Below are positions 16,748-25,452 of a DNA stretch of 64,000 nt, piece after piece; within the stretch, counting starts at the first letter, position 1; every line of letters begins with the position of its first letter. The DNA comes from Streptomyces anulatus. Lineage in GTDB: Bacteria; Actinomycetota; Actinomycetes; Streptomycetales; Streptomycetaceae. The translations under genes and the position numbers were made by a program. The stretch lies in contig NZ_BMVK01000009.1 in NCBI RefSeq assembly GCF_014650675.1, forward strand, positions 124,001 to 188,000. Reading direction: 5' to 3'. The notes under the pieces were generated by a model. It worked only from the letters and a program-made list of their open reading frames with translations, searched no databases and was not told the DNA's origin.

Positions 16748-17750
16748 CGGCGGCCTCCTTGAGAGGGTGCGTCCGGCCGGTCGGCGCGTGGTGGCAGGCC
16801 AGGTCCGACGCGAAGGCCGGGCGTTCGTCGGTGCAGCGGGCGTCGGCGTACGCGCAGCGGGCGGCGAAGGCACAGCCGTCGGGCAGCGCCCCCAGCTCCG
16901 GCGGCATACCGGGGATCGGGGCGAAGTCCCTCTCCGGCAGGGCGTCCAGCAGGCCCCTGGCGTACGGGTGGCGGGGGCCGGGCGCGCCGAAGAAGGGGGC
17001 CGCGTCGGCGATCTCGACGATCCGGCCCGCGTACATCACGGCGACCCGGTCCGCGATCCGTTCGGCGGCGGCCAGGTCGTGGGTGATGATCAGCAGCGCC
17101 CGGCCCTCGTCGGTGTGCCGGCGCAGTTCGTCGACGGTCCGCTCGACGAGGTCCCGGTCGAGCCCGGTGGTCGGTTCGTCGGCGAGCAGCAACGGGGCGT
17201 CGCCGATGAGGGCGAGGGCGGTCGCGGCGCGCTGGGCGAGGCCGCCGGAGAGCTCGTGCGGGTAGCGGTCGAGGTGGCCCTCGGGGAACGCGGCGCGGGC
17301 GGCCGCGACCAGGGCGGCCTTGCCCAGAGCGCTCCCCCGCACCCCGGTCAGCTCGCGCAGGCTCTCCTCCACCTGGGCCCGGACGGTGCGCACGGGCGTG
17401 AGGTGGGCGGCGGGACTCTGCGGTACGAGTCCGATGCGCCGTCCCCGTACGGTGCGGGCGAGGGTGCGCTCGTCGGCGGTCAGCAGGTCCGTGTCCCCGC
17501 CGAGCACCGCGCTGCCGGTGGTCTCCGCGTTGCCGGGCAGCAGTCCGAGCAGGGCCGAGGCCAGGACCGACTTGCCGCAGCCGCTCTCGCCGACCAGCGC
17601 CAGGCACTCCCCCGGCGCGACGGAGAACCGGGCGTCGGTGACGGCCGCGATGTCCCGCCCGCCGCGCATCCGGAAGCGGACGGAGAGGTTCTCGACGGCG
17701 AGGACGGGCACCTCGGCTCCCTCGGCGGCGGGATCGTGGTCGCTGGTCAC
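16740..17750 (-). CDS. ABC transporter ATPase, NikD/DppD-like
   Basis: 336 residues from a GTG (VTSDHDPAAEG) whose GTGA overlaps the stop of the upstream permease gene. Walker A is GESGCGKS, the signature is LSGGLAQRAATALAL, Walker B is LLLADEPTTGLD and the H-loop is IITHDLA. The C-terminus carries the oligopeptide/dipeptide extension with cysteines CAFAARCAYADARC, a motif of Dpp/Opp/Nik ATPases. It powers import with the two permeases directly upstream. Fourth gene of the operon 21199 to 16067. Confidence 0.85.
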   Translation of the reverse strand: MTSDHDPAAEGAEVPVLAVENLSVRFRMRGGRDIAAVTDARFSVAPGECLALVGESGCGKSVLASALLGLLPGNAETTGSAVLGGDTDLLTADERTLARTVRGRRIGLVPQSPAAHLTPVRTVRAQVEESLRELTGVRGSALGKAALVAAARAAFPEGHLDRYPHELSGGLAQRAATALALIGDAPLLLADEPTTGLDRDLVERTVDELRRHTDEGRALLIITHDLAAAERIADRVAVMYAGRIVEIADAAPFFGAPGPRHPYARGLLDALPERDFAPIPGMPPELGALPDGCAFAARCAYADARCTDERPAFASDLACHHAPTGRTHPLKEAADA

Positions 17751-18604
17751 AGCATCAGCTCCGATTTCCGGCGCGGGTTGATCCGGTCGCGCCAGGCTCC
17801 GGCGAGTCCCGCGAGCGCGAGAGTCGGGATGATCAGGAAGAGGCCGGGGAAGAGGGTGGGCCACCAGTCCCCCGCGAGCAGCGAACCGCGCGCGGACTGG
17901 ACGAGATTGCCGAGGCTCGCCTGATGGGCCGGGAGCCCCAGCCCGAGGAAGGACAGCGCGGACTCGTGCCACATCGCGTGCGGCACCATCAGCACCGCCG
18001 CCAGACCGGCCTGCGGGAGCACGCCCGGCAGCAGGTGCCGCACGATGACGCGGGTGCGGGAGGCGCCGCCGGAGACGGCCGCGTCGATGAAGGGGCGCGA
18101 GCGCAGCGAGAGCACCTCCGATCGGACGATCCGGGCGGTGGACAGCCAGTGCGTCAGGGCGACCGAGATGATCACCGGCCAGACGCCGGGCCGGAACATC
18201 GCGACGATGAAGATGCCGAGCAGCAGGTGCGGCACGGAGGACAGGGCGTCGACGACCCGCATGACGACCCGGTCCGTCCAGCCGCCGAACGCCCCGGCGA
18301 GGGCGCCGATCGCGGTGCCGATGACGGTGGCGGTGAGGGCCGCGACCAGGCCGACGAGCAGCGATACGCGCAGGCCGTAGACGCAGCGCAGCAGGAGGTC
18401 GCGGCCGACGTCGTCGGTGCCGAACGGGTGGGCCCAGGACGGCGGGTCGAGCTTGTTGGCCAGGTCGACGGCCTGCTGGTCGAGCTGGGCCAGCGGCGGC
18501 ACGACGAGGACGGCGAGCGCGACGGCGATGACGATCGTGGCCGAGGTGACGATCCGGACGCGGCGGGTGGTGCGGCCGGGGAGGGCGAGCGCGGTCTCAG
18601 CCAT
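17747..18604 (-). CDS. ABC transporter permease, NikC/DppC-like
   Basis: 285 residues with about six transmembrane helices. The DppC-type cues are the N-terminal helix IVIAVALAVLVVPPLAQL, the periplasmic HPFGTDDVGRDLLLR, which is the usual DppC/OppC signature, and an EAA-like loop (FIDAAVSGGASRTRVIVRHL). It forms the channel with the permease encoded upstream, whose coding region overlaps its own by 8 bases. Third gene in the binding protein, permease, permease, ATPase, ATPase order. Confidence 0.87.
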   Translation of the reverse strand: MAETALALPGRTTRRVRIVTSATIVIAVALAVLVVPPLAQLDQQAVDLANKLDPPSWAHPFGTDDVGRDLLLRCVYGLRVSLLVGLVAALTATVIGTAIGALAGAFGGWTDRVVMRVVDALSSVPHLLLGIFIVAMFRPGVWPVIISVALTHWLSTARIVRSEVLSLRSRPFIDAAVSGGASRTRVIVRHLLPGVLPQAGLAAVLMVPHAMWHESALSFLGLGLPAHQASLGNLVQSARGSLLAGDWWPTLFPGLFLIIPTLALAGLAGAWRDRINPRRKSELML

Positions 18605-19589
18605 CGAAGGCCACCCGGGGGTCGGCGAGTCCGTAGAGGAGGTCGGAGAGCAGGTTGCCGAGCAGGACGGCGGCGGTGGCGAGCACCGTGAGCGCGGCGA
18701 GCAGGGAGAAGTCCACCGAGGTGGCGGCCTCCACCGTGGCGGCGGCGATGCCGGGCCAGCTGAACACCGTCTCCACGAGCAGTGCGCCGGTGATGAGTTC
18801 GGGGACGCGGGAGCCGATCAGGGTGAGCATCGGCAGCATTCCGGAGCGCAGGGCGTGGCCGAGGAGCACGGTGCGCTCGCTCAGTCCCCGGGCGCGGGCG
18901 CCGCGCACCGGATCCTCGGCGAGGGCGTCGGCGACGCCCTGGCGTACGTAGAGGAAGAACCACGGCAGCTGGGAGATGCCGAGCACGGCGGCGGGCAGCA
19001 CCAGGTGGGAGGCGACCTGGCCGAAGGTGACGACGTCGCTGGCGGCGTCGGTGAGTCCGCCGGCCGGGAGGACGTCCAGCTTGAGGGCGAAGAACCAGAT
19101 GGCGAGCAGCCCGAGCCAGAAGGCGGGGGCGGCCTCCAGGGTGTACGCGGCGGAGCTGACGCACCGGTCGAGCCAGCCGCCGGGTCTGCGGGCGGCGAGG
19201 ACGCCGAGGCCGGTGCCGAGCAGGATCGCGACGAGGAAGGCGGTGGCGGCGAGCAGGACGGACCAGCCCATGCGCTCCGCGATGACGTCGGCGACCGGCT
19301 GGCGCATCACGCTGGAGTCCCCGAAGTCGCCCTGGAGCGCCGAGGTCAGCCAGTCCCACCAGCGGGCGACGAGCGGCTGGTCGACGCCGAGGTTGGCCCG
19401 CAGCTGGTCGAGGTTCTCCTGCGAGGCGGTGAGTCCGGCGGTGCCCGCGTAGGCCTTGACCGGGTCGAAGGGGGACGCGGCGGCGACGGCGAAGACGCCG
19501 AAGGTGACGACGCCGAGGACGGGGACGGCGAACAGGACCCGCCGTCCCGCCATCCGCGCCATCGGCCCCCAGGGGAGGCGTCGGCTCAC
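18597..19589 (-). CDS. ABC transporter permease, NikB/DppB-like
   Basis: 330 residues from a GTG (VSRRLPWGPMARM) that forms a GTGA overlap with the binding-protein stop codon. Features are a first helix (VLFAVPVLGVVTFGVFAV), a long outer loop with NLGVDQPLVARWWDWL, and an EAA loop (EDPVRGARARGLSERTVLLG), all typical of the DppB/NikB permease class. Six helices are expected. Second gene of the operon. Confidence 0.87.
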   Translation of the reverse strand: MSRRLPWGPMARMAGRRVLFAVPVLGVVTFGVFAVAAASPFDPVKAYAGTAGLTASQENLDQLRANLGVDQPLVARWWDWLTSALQGDFGDSSVMRQPVADVIAERMGWSVLLAATAFLVAILLGTGLGVLAARRPGGWLDRCVSSAAYTLEAAPAFWLGLLAIWFFALKLDVLPAGGLTDAASDVVTFGQVASHLVLPAAVLGISQLPWFFLYVRQGVADALAEDPVRGARARGLSERTVLLGHALRSGMLPMLTLIGSRVPELITGALLVETVFSWPGIAAATVEAATSVDFSLLAALTVLATAAVLLGNLLSDLLYGLADPRVAFDG

Positions 19590-21199
19590 TTCTTCGAGCC
19601 TCCGGAAGCCTCGGTGGACCACTTCTCCACGTTCCACCAGGGGCCGGAGGCCAGCCCGTGGTCGTGCGGCTCGACCTGGGTGGTGAGGGGGCCGAAGCGG
19701 TCGTCGACGACGTAGAGGTGGTCGATGTGGGTGAGGAAGGTGTAGCCCGGGTTCTTCACCAGTTCGCGCTGGACGGTGTCGTACGCCTTCTTGCGCTCGG
19801 CCTTGTCACCGCTCCGGCGGCCCGCCTCGATCGCGGCGTCGACGGCCTTGTTGTCGTACCAGGCCATGTTGTTGAAGCCGTCGCCCGCGAGGGAGGACTT
19901 CAGCAGGGTGTACTGGTCGAAGTCGGGGTCGGCGGGCGAGCCGCCGCCCGCGAGCACGGCGTCGTGCTTCATCCGGGGCTCGATGACCTCCCAGGTGCCG
20001 GCCTCGGCGGTGATGGCGATGCCGGCCTTCTTGGCGTCGGAGGCGTAGGCGAGGGCGTGCTCCTGGCGGAGCTTGTCGCCCGTGAGGTACCAGAGCGGGA
20101 AGGCGGCGCGGACGCCGTCCTTGACCCGGACGCCGTCCTTGCCGGGCTTCCAGCCGGCCTCGTCCAGGATCTTCTTCGCGGCGTCGAGGTCGTGGGGGCG
20201 CTCGGTGCCCTTCGTGAACCACTCGCTGTCCGTGGGGACGGGCCCGTAGGCGGGCTTGCCGTCGCCGTTGAGGATGGCGTCGACCATGGTCTCGCGGTCG
20301 ACGGCGATGTCGAGGGCGCGGCGGACGGCGGTGTCGCCCGTGACCTTGTTGTGGGTCGGGAGGGTCACGGTGCGGTAGTCGTAGGTGGTCGCGGCGACCG
20401 TCTTCTTGCTCTTGTCGGCCGCGAAGCCCTTGGCGAGGTTGGGCGGCAGGATCGCGCCGTCGAGGTCGCCGGAGCGCAGCCGGGTGGCGCGCACGTCGTC
20501 GTCCTTGATGATCGCCATGGTGAACTTCTTCACCTCGGGTTCGCCGCCCCAGTAGTGGGGGTTGGCGGTGAAGCTGAGCTTCTCGCCCTTGGACCACTTG
20601 GTGAGGACGTAGGGCCCGGTGCCGACGGGGCGGGTGGTGAAGGCCCCGGTGTTGACGTCCTGCTCGCCCGCGATGTGCTGGGGGGCGATGGGCAGGACGG
20701 TGCGCTGGGCGAACGGCGCGTAGGGGTACTTGAGCGTGAAGACGACGGTGTCTTCGCCCTTCGCCGTGACGTCCTTGACGGCGTCCAGCTCGGTGCGGGA
20801 GGCGTTGTTGGTCTTCTCGTCGAGGATGGTGCGGTAGGTGAAGACAACGTCCTTGGCGCCGAACGGCTTCCCGTCGCTGAACTTCACGCCCTGGCGCAGC
20901 TTGTACGTGTACGTCAGACCGTCGGCGCTGACCTCGGGGAGCTCGGCGGCGAGGGCGGGACGGAGCTTCATGTCCGCGTCCAGGGCGAGCAGTCCGTCGA
21001 AGATCTTGGAGTTGCCGTCCTTGCCGTAGCCGAGCAGCGGGCTCAGGCTGTCGGGCTCGTAGGCGATGCCGACGACGGCCGAGGTGGACCCCGCCCCGGA
21101 TCCGCTCTTGGCGCTGTCCGGGTTCGAGCAGGCGGCGGTCAGGGACAGGGCGGTCACCAGCGTGGCGGCGACCGCCACCCGTATCGATCGGGCCGTCAT
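19586..21199 (-). CDS. solute-binding lipoprotein of nickel/peptide ABC importer (NikA-like)
   Basis: 537 residues. The signal peptide ends in the lipobox LTAACS, so it is a lipoprotein. The family-5 binding-protein pattern is clear: VVGIAYEPDSLSPLLGYG near the start, TYTYKLRQGVKFSDGKPFGA at about 100, and RRALDIAVDRETMVDAIL at about 270. Family 5 carries peptides, or nickel as a chelate (NikA). Gene order matches nikABCDE and a Nur-like repeat lies 31 bases before the start, so nickel uptake is my best inference. Sequence alone does not separate NikA from DppA. It heads a five-gene, overlapping operon. Confidence 0.8.
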   Translation of the reverse strand: MTARSIRVAVAATLVTALSLTAACSNPDSAKSGSGAGSTSAVVGIAYEPDSLSPLLGYGKDGNSKIFDGLLALDADMKLRPALAAELPEVSADGLTYTYKLRQGVKFSDGKPFGAKDVVFTYRTILDEKTNNASRTELDAVKDVTAKGEDTVVFTLKYPYAPFAQRTVLPIAPQHIAGEQDVNTGAFTTRPVGTGPYVLTKWSKGEKLSFTANPHYWGGEPEVKKFTMAIIKDDDVRATRLRSGDLDGAILPPNLAKGFAADKSKKTVAATTYDYRTVTLPTHNKVTGDTAVRRALDIAVDRETMVDAILNGDGKPAYGPVPTDSEWFTKGTERPHDLDAAKKILDEAGWKPGKDGVRVKDGVRAAFPLWYLTGDKLRQEHALAYASDAKKAGIAITAEAGTWEVIEPRMKHDAVLAGGGSPADPDFDQYTLLKSSLAGDGFNNMAWYDNKAVDAAIEAGRRSGDKAERKKAYDTVQRELVKNPGYTFLTHIDHLYVVDDRFGPLTTQVEPHDHGLASGPWWNVEKWSTEASGGSKK

Positions 21200-21229
21200 A
21201 GTCTGCACATCCCTGTTCAAGATCGGCTG

Positions 21230-21252
21230 TAATTGCGAACAGTGTGCAATTA
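21230..21252. promoter_or_regulatory. inverted repeat TAATTGC-N9-GCAATTA, candidate Nur (nickel) operator
   Basis: Perfect 7-bp arms (21230-21236 and 21246-21252) separated by nine bases. It contains tGC-N9-GCa with exactly the spacing of the described Streptomyces Nur box (tGCaa-N5-ttGCa), matching 8 of 10 specified bases. It lies just upstream of the NikA-like gene in an A/T-rich island. Confidence 0.55.
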
Positions 21253-21266
21253 AACAGCACGTAAAA

Positions 21267-21314
21267 GACCCTGGTACAGCCCGCCTCGACAGACGAGACG
21301 GGTGCACCAGGGTC
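21267..21314 (-). terminator. nested hairpin after the acyl-CoA dehydrogenase operon
   Basis: 9-bp outer stem GACCCTGGT / ACCAGGGTC (21267-21275 with 21306-21314) and an inner near-perfect 9-bp stem (21279-21287 with 21294-21302, one mismatch). It lies 20 bases after the stop codon at 21334 and before the transporter promoter. Confidence 0.7.
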
Positions 21315-21333
21315 GCTGCGTCCGGGGACGCCC

Positions 21334-22452
21334 CTAAGGAGCCGGGAGTTCCGCGGACTCCGCGACGGCCTGACGATGACGGCCCGCCGTGCCGTACGCG
21401 ATCGAGTCGGCCTTGGCGCGCTTCAGATACAGATGCGCCGGGTGCTCCCAGGTCATGCCGATCCCGCCGTGCAGTTGCACGCACTCCTCGGCGGCGTGGA
21501 CCGCGACTCCGGAGCAGTACGCCTGGGCCACCGCGACCGCGAGCGGGGCGTCGGGGCTCCGGGTGGCGAGGGCGTCGGCGGCGTTGCGGGCAGCCGCGCG
21601 GGCCGAGACGACCTCCAGCCAGAGCTGGGCCATCCGGTGCTTGAGCGACTGGAAGGAGCCCACGGGCCGGTTGAACTGGTGGCGCTCCCGGGTGTACCGG
21701 ACCGTCTCGGTCAGACACCACTCCGCGAGGCCGAGCTGTTCGGAGGCGAGCAGTCCGGCTCCGGCGAGCAGCCCGCGCCGTACGGCGGCGGCGCTCGCGT
21801 CCACGTCGGCCAGCAGGGTCCCGGCCGCTCCGGTCAGGGTGACGGCGGCCAGGGGCCGGGTCAGGTCGAGCGGGACGAGCGGCTGCACGGCGACGCCGGG
21901 GTCCGCGGCCTCGACGGCGTACAGGCCCTCGGCGGTCGGCACCAGCAGCACATCGGCCACCGCCGCGTCGGCGACGCCGCGTACGGTCCCGTCCCGTGAG
22001 GTGAGTGCCGCGGCCGCCCCGGCGGGCGGGGTCGCGAAGGGCACGGCGAGCACGGCCGTACGGGCGCCGGATGCCAGCTCGCCCAGGAGCGCGGCGGCCG
22101 GACCGTCCTCCCCTCCCAGCGCGAGCAGCGTCTCGGTGGCCACGACGGAGCTGGTCAGATACGGGGCGGGCGCCACGGACCGGCCGAGCTCCTCCAGGAC
22201 CACGGCGGCCTCGCGGTGGGACGCGCCCTGGCCGCCGAGCTTCTCCGGGACGAGGAGTCCTGCCGCGCCGATGCCGGTGGCCAGCGAGGACCAGAGCCGC
22301 TGGTCGTACGGCGTGTCGGACTCGGTCGCCGCGATCACCGTCGGCGCGTCGGCCCGGTCGGCGAGGAGGGCGCGCACGGCGGCGCGCAGGTCCTCCTCGT
22401 CCTGCGAGTAGAGCAGGTCGGGGGTGGCGGGGGGCTGGGCGGGCGCGGTCAT
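21334..22452 (-). CDS. acyl-CoA dehydrogenase (second subunit of a paired enzyme)
   Basis: 372 residues. The flavoenzyme pattern is visible: N-terminal helical domain (LYSQDEEDLRAAVRALLADR), a central strand domain, and C-terminal helices with RHQFNRPVGSFQSLKHRMAQ and CVQLHGGIGMTWEHPAHLYL, the conserved FAD-contact block. It introduces an alpha,beta double bond into an acyl-CoA. The ATGA overlap with the preceding acyl-CoA dehydrogenase suggests an obligate pair, as in actinobacterial heterotetrameric ACADs acting on steroid or branched chains. I did not identify an obvious catalytic Glu here, which is common for the second subunit of such pairs. Confidence 0.87.
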   Translation of the reverse strand: MTAPAQPPATPDLLYSQDEEDLRAAVRALLADRADAPTVIAATESDTPYDQRLWSSLATGIGAAGLLVPEKLGGQGASHREAAVVLEELGRSVAPAPYLTSSVVATETLLALGGEDGPAAALLGELASGARTAVLAVPFATPPAGAAAALTSRDGTVRGVADAAVADVLLVPTAEGLYAVEAADPGVAVQPLVPLDLTRPLAAVTLTGAAGTLLADVDASAAAVRRGLLAGAGLLASEQLGLAEWCLTETVRYTRERHQFNRPVGSFQSLKHRMAQLWLEVVSARAAARNAADALATRSPDAPLAVAVAQAYCSGVAVHAAEECVQLHGGIGMTWEHPAHLYLKRAKADSIAYGTAGRHRQAVAESAELPAP

Positions 22453-23642
22453 CGGCTCAGGTCCTTCCAGGCGACGTCCTTGTCGTTGCGGGGTTCGGAG
22501 GGCAGGCCGAGGACGCGCTCGGCCACGATGTTCAGCAGGACCTCGCTGGTGCCGCCCTCGATGGAGTTGCCCTTGGAGCGCAGATAGCGGTAGCCGGCGT
22601 CCCGTCCGGTGAAGTCGACCAGCTCCGGGCGGCTCATGGTCCAGTCGCCGTACAACAGGCCTTCGTCGCCGAGGAGTTCCACTTCCAGGCCGCTGATCTC
22701 CTGGTTGAGCCGGGCGAAGGCGAGCTTCATGCCCGAGCCCTCGGGTCCCGGCTGTCCGGCGACGAGCTGCTGACGCAGCCGCTCGCCGGTGAGCCGGGCG
22801 ACCTCGGCCTCCACCCAGAGGGTCAGCAGGCGCTGGTGGGTGTCGGGGGTGCGCAGCTCGGGGCGCTCGCGCCAGGTCTTCGCGACCGGGCCGATCATGC
22901 CGCCCTCGCGGGGGATGCGGGAGCCGCCGATGGAGACGCGCTCGTTCATCAGGGTCGTCTGGGCGACCTTCCAGCCCTCGCCGACGGGGCCGAGGCGGTG
23001 CCCGTCGGGGATGCGTACGCCGGTGAGGAAGACCTCGTTGAACTCGGCCTCGCCGGTGATCTGGCGCAGCGGCCGGACCTCGACGCCGGGGTCGGTCATG
23101 TCGCAGATGAAGTAGCTGATGCCGCGGTGCTTGGGCAGGTCCGGGTCGGTGCGGGCGATGAGGATCGCCCAGCGGGCCAGGTGGGCGCTGGACGTCCAGA
23201 CCTTCTGGCCGTCGACGATCCAGTCACCGGTCTCGTCCTGGACGGCCCGGGTGGCCAGGGCCGCGAGGTCGGATCCGGCGCCGGGTTCGCTGAACAGCTG
23301 GCACCAGACCTCCTCCCCCACCCACAGCGGGCGCAGGAACCGGCGCTTCTGCTCGTCGGTGCCGAAGCCGAGGATGGTGGGGGCGGCCATGCCGAGGCCG
23401 ATGCCGATGCGGCGCGGGTCGTTGTCGGGCGCGTCGGCGGCGGCGAGTTCGGCGTCGACGGCCTGCTGGAGGGAGCGGGGCGCGTCGAGTCCGCCGAGGC
23501 CCACCGGGTAGTGGACCCAGGCGAGGCCCGCGTCGAAGCGGGCCTTCAGGAAGTCGGTGCGGTCGGTGGTGGCGGGCGGGTGCGCGGCGAGCAGCTCGCG
23601 GGTGCGGCGGCGGACCTCGGCGGCGTCGACTGCGGGGCTCAT
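22449..23642 (-). CDS. acyl-CoA dehydrogenase (first subunit of a paired enzyme)
   Basis: 397 residues. Typical blocks are WVHYPVGLGGLDAPRSLQQA, WCQLFSEPGAGSDLAALATR (residues about 115-135), DWIVDGQKVWTSSAHLARWA and the C-terminal IEGGTSEVLLNIVAERVLGL. These mark FAD and acyl-CoA binding in the ACAD family. It is coupled to the 21334-22452 gene by a 4-base overlap and to the upstream quinone oxidoreductase gene by another. All three probably act in one degradation route for a fatty, branched or steroid side-chain acyl-CoA; the substrate is not visible in sequence. Confidence 0.9.
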   Translation of the reverse strand: MSPAVDAAEVRRRTRELLAAHPPATTDRTDFLKARFDAGLAWVHYPVGLGGLDAPRSLQQAVDAELAAADAPDNDPRRIGIGLGMAAPTILGFGTDEQKRRFLRPLWVGEEVWCQLFSEPGAGSDLAALATRAVQDETGDWIVDGQKVWTSSAHLARWAILIARTDPDLPKHRGISYFICDMTDPGVEVRPLRQITGEAEFNEVFLTGVRIPDGHRLGPVGEGWKVAQTTLMNERVSIGGSRIPREGGMIGPVAKTWRERPELRTPDTHQRLLTLWVEAEVARLTGERLRQQLVAGQPGPEGSGMKLAFARLNQEISGLEVELLGDEGLLYGDWTMSRPELVDFTGRDAGYRYLRSKGNSIEGGTSEVLLNIVAERVLGLPSEPRNDKDVAWKDLSR

Positions 23643-24604
23643 CGGGCGCCTCCGGGCAGGACAACGATGCGGCCGGTGCTGGTGCCGTCGGCGACGCGCT
23701 GGACGGCCTCGGCGGCTCCGGCCATCCCGACACGCTCACTGACCAGGGGTTTGACGATCCCCTGGGCGGCCAGCTTGGTCAGCTCGTCGTGGCAGGCGCG
23801 GACGGCGGCCGGGTCCTTGGTGTTGTACAGGCCCCAGTGCAGCCCGACGACGGAGTAGTTCTTCACCAGGGCGTGGTTGAGGCCCGGGGTGGGGATGACG
23901 CCGCTGGCGAAGCCGACGACGAGGATGCGCCCCTCGAAGGCGACGCACTTGGCGGACTTGGCGTACGCGTCGCCGCCGACCGGGTCGTAGACGACGTCCG
24001 CGCCGCGACCGCCGGTGGCGTCCTTCACGGCGGCGACGATGTCCTCGCTCCGCCGGTCGATGACCAGGTCGCAGCCGAGCTCGCGGGCGACCGCCGCCTT
24101 CTCCGGGCCGCCGACGACGCCGATGACCTTCGCGCCCGCCGCCCTGCCGAGCTGGACGGCGGCGCTGCCGACGCCTCCGGCCGCCGCGTGGACGAGGAGG
24201 GTCTCCCCGGGCTGGAGGCGGGCGCGGCGGTGCAGGCCGAACCAGCCGGTCTGGTAGCCGATGTGCAGGGCGGCCGCTTCGGCGTCGTCCAGCGCGTCGG
24301 GGGCGGGCAGCAGGGCCGCCTCGTCCGCGACCACGTAGTCGGCGAAGCCGCCGTGCGGCAGGGCGGGGGTGGCGAGGACCCGCCGCCCGTCCTCGGTGGT
24401 GCCGCACACCTCGACGCCCGGGGTGAACGGCAGCGGCGGCCGCACCTGGTACTGGCCCCGGCAGAGCAGGGCGTCGGGGAAGTTGACGTTCGCCGCGCGG
24501 ACCTCGACGAGCACCTGCCCGTCGCCGGGCGTGGGCCGGTCCGTCTCCTCCAGCCTCATCACCTCGCCCGGCTCGCCGTTCCGGTGCACTCGCCATGCCT
24601 GCAT
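23639..24604 (-). CDS. zinc-free NADPH:quinone oxidoreductase-like MDR enzyme
   Basis: 321 residues from ATG 24604 (MQAWRVHRNGEPGEVMRLEE), which follows GGAGG. The medium-chain dehydrogenase/reductase fold is clear: VEVRAANVNFPDALLCRGQY, PFTPGVEVCGT, and the Rossmann block LLVHAAAGGVGSAAVQLGRA. The zinc ligands of alcohol dehydrogenases are missing, which points to the quinone oxidoreductase / enoyl reductase branch. First gene of the operon with the two acyl-CoA dehydrogenases, so it may reduce an enoyl or quinone intermediate of the same pathway. A TetR-type palindrome overlaps its promoter. Confidence 0.87.
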   Translation of the reverse strand: MQAWRVHRNGEPGEVMRLEETDRPTPGDGQVLVEVRAANVNFPDALLCRGQYQVRPPLPFTPGVEVCGTTEDGRRVLATPALPHGGFADYVVADEAALLPAPDALDDAEAAALHIGYQTGWFGLHRRARLQPGETLLVHAAAGGVGSAAVQLGRAAGAKVIGVVGGPEKAAVARELGCDLVIDRRSEDIVAAVKDATGGRGADVVYDPVGGDAYAKSAKCVAFEGRILVVGFASGVIPTPGLNHALVKNYSVVGLHWGLYNTKDPAAVRACHDELTKLAAQGIVKPLVSERVGMAGAAEAVQRVADGTSTGRIVVLPGGAR

Positions 24605-24673
24605 GAGGGGCCTCCACAACACTGTCGGCATCAACCGCTGCCGCGGTCGGCATTACCACTGCTGCGCCGCATA

Positions 24674-24689
24674 CTAAGCGGTCGCTTGC
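24674..24689. promoter_or_regulatory. TetR-type palindrome AAGCG-GT-CGCTT over the quinone-reductase operon promoter
   Basis: The core AAGCGGTCGCTT (24676-24687) is a perfect inverted repeat with a two-base centre, in the context CTAAGCGGTCGCTTGC. On the minus strand it abuts TAGTAT, a good -10 element, about 70 bases before the ATG at 24604. A bound repressor would block the promoter. Confidence 0.55.
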
Positions 24690-24733
24690 CGATCTGGGAA
24701 CACCCCGGCCCCGGGCTCCGGAGGCTCCTGGCC

Positions 24734-25333
24734 TCAGGCGCGCTTGGGCTTCGCCCGTACGTGCATGCGCTCGCCCTGCGGGCCGAACAGGCTGAGGAAC
24801 TCCACCGTCTCGTCCTCGGCCGGGCCGAACCAGTGCGGCAGCCGGGTGTCGAACTCGGCGGCCTCGCCCGGCTCCAGCACGAGATCGTGTTCGGCCAGCA
24901 GCAGCCGCAGCTTTCCGGAGAGCACGAACAGCCACTCGTACCCCTCGTGCGTGCGCTGCTCCGGCGGGCCGCCGCTGCCGGGCTCCTGGATCAGCTTGTA
25001 CGCCTGGAGGCCGCCCGGCCGGGCGGTCAACGGCAGCATCGTCCGGCCGTGCTGCACGATCGGCTTGGCCCGCACCCGGGGATCGCCGACCGGTGCGGCG
25101 CCCACGAGGTCGTCGAGCGGCACCTCGTGGGCGCGGGCGATCGGCAGCATCAGTTCGAGGCTGGGGCGACGGCCGCCGGACTCCAGCCGCGAGAGCGTGG
25201 AGACGGAGATGCCGGTGGCCGCCGAGAGGTCGGCGAGGGTGACCCCGCGATCCTTGCGCAGCCGGCGCAGGCGGGGGCCGACGCCGGTGAGAACGGCCTC
25301 GAGTTCCGGGTCGTCCCGGTCGTGTTCCTTCAT
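24734..25333 (-). CDS. XRE-family regulator with C-terminal cupin
   Basis: 199 residues. Helix-turn-helix at about 22-75: LRRLRKDRGVTLADLSAATG, then ISVSTLSRLESGGRRPSLEL. A cupin barrel at about 105-190 contains EGYEWLFVLSGKLRLLLAEH, EPGEAAEFDTRLPHWFG and ends VRAKPKRA. This HTH-cupin type senses small molecules and often represses neighbouring catabolic genes. It lies 129 bases upstream of the quinone-reductase operon on the same strand and may regulate it, although the palindrome there looks more like a TetR site. Confidence 0.88.
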   Translation of the reverse strand: MKEHDRDDPELEAVLTGVGPRLRRLRKDRGVTLADLSAATGISVSTLSRLESGGRRPSLELMLPIARAHEVPLDDLVGAAPVGDPRVRAKPIVQHGRTMLPLTARPGGLQAYKLIQEPGSGGPPEQRTHEGYEWLFVLSGKLRLLLAEHDLVLEPGEAAEFDTRLPHWFGPAEDETVEFLSLFGPQGERMHVRAKPKRA

Positions 25334-25452
25334 GCGGCCATTGCAGAATCGGCAAGCCGGTTTGTCAACCCCGCCAACTCCGTCGACGGCGGCCCGGGGG
25401 GGGGTGAGGGCCGGACAGGCCGGGGACCCGGTCAGGAGCCGCCGGTCACTCC

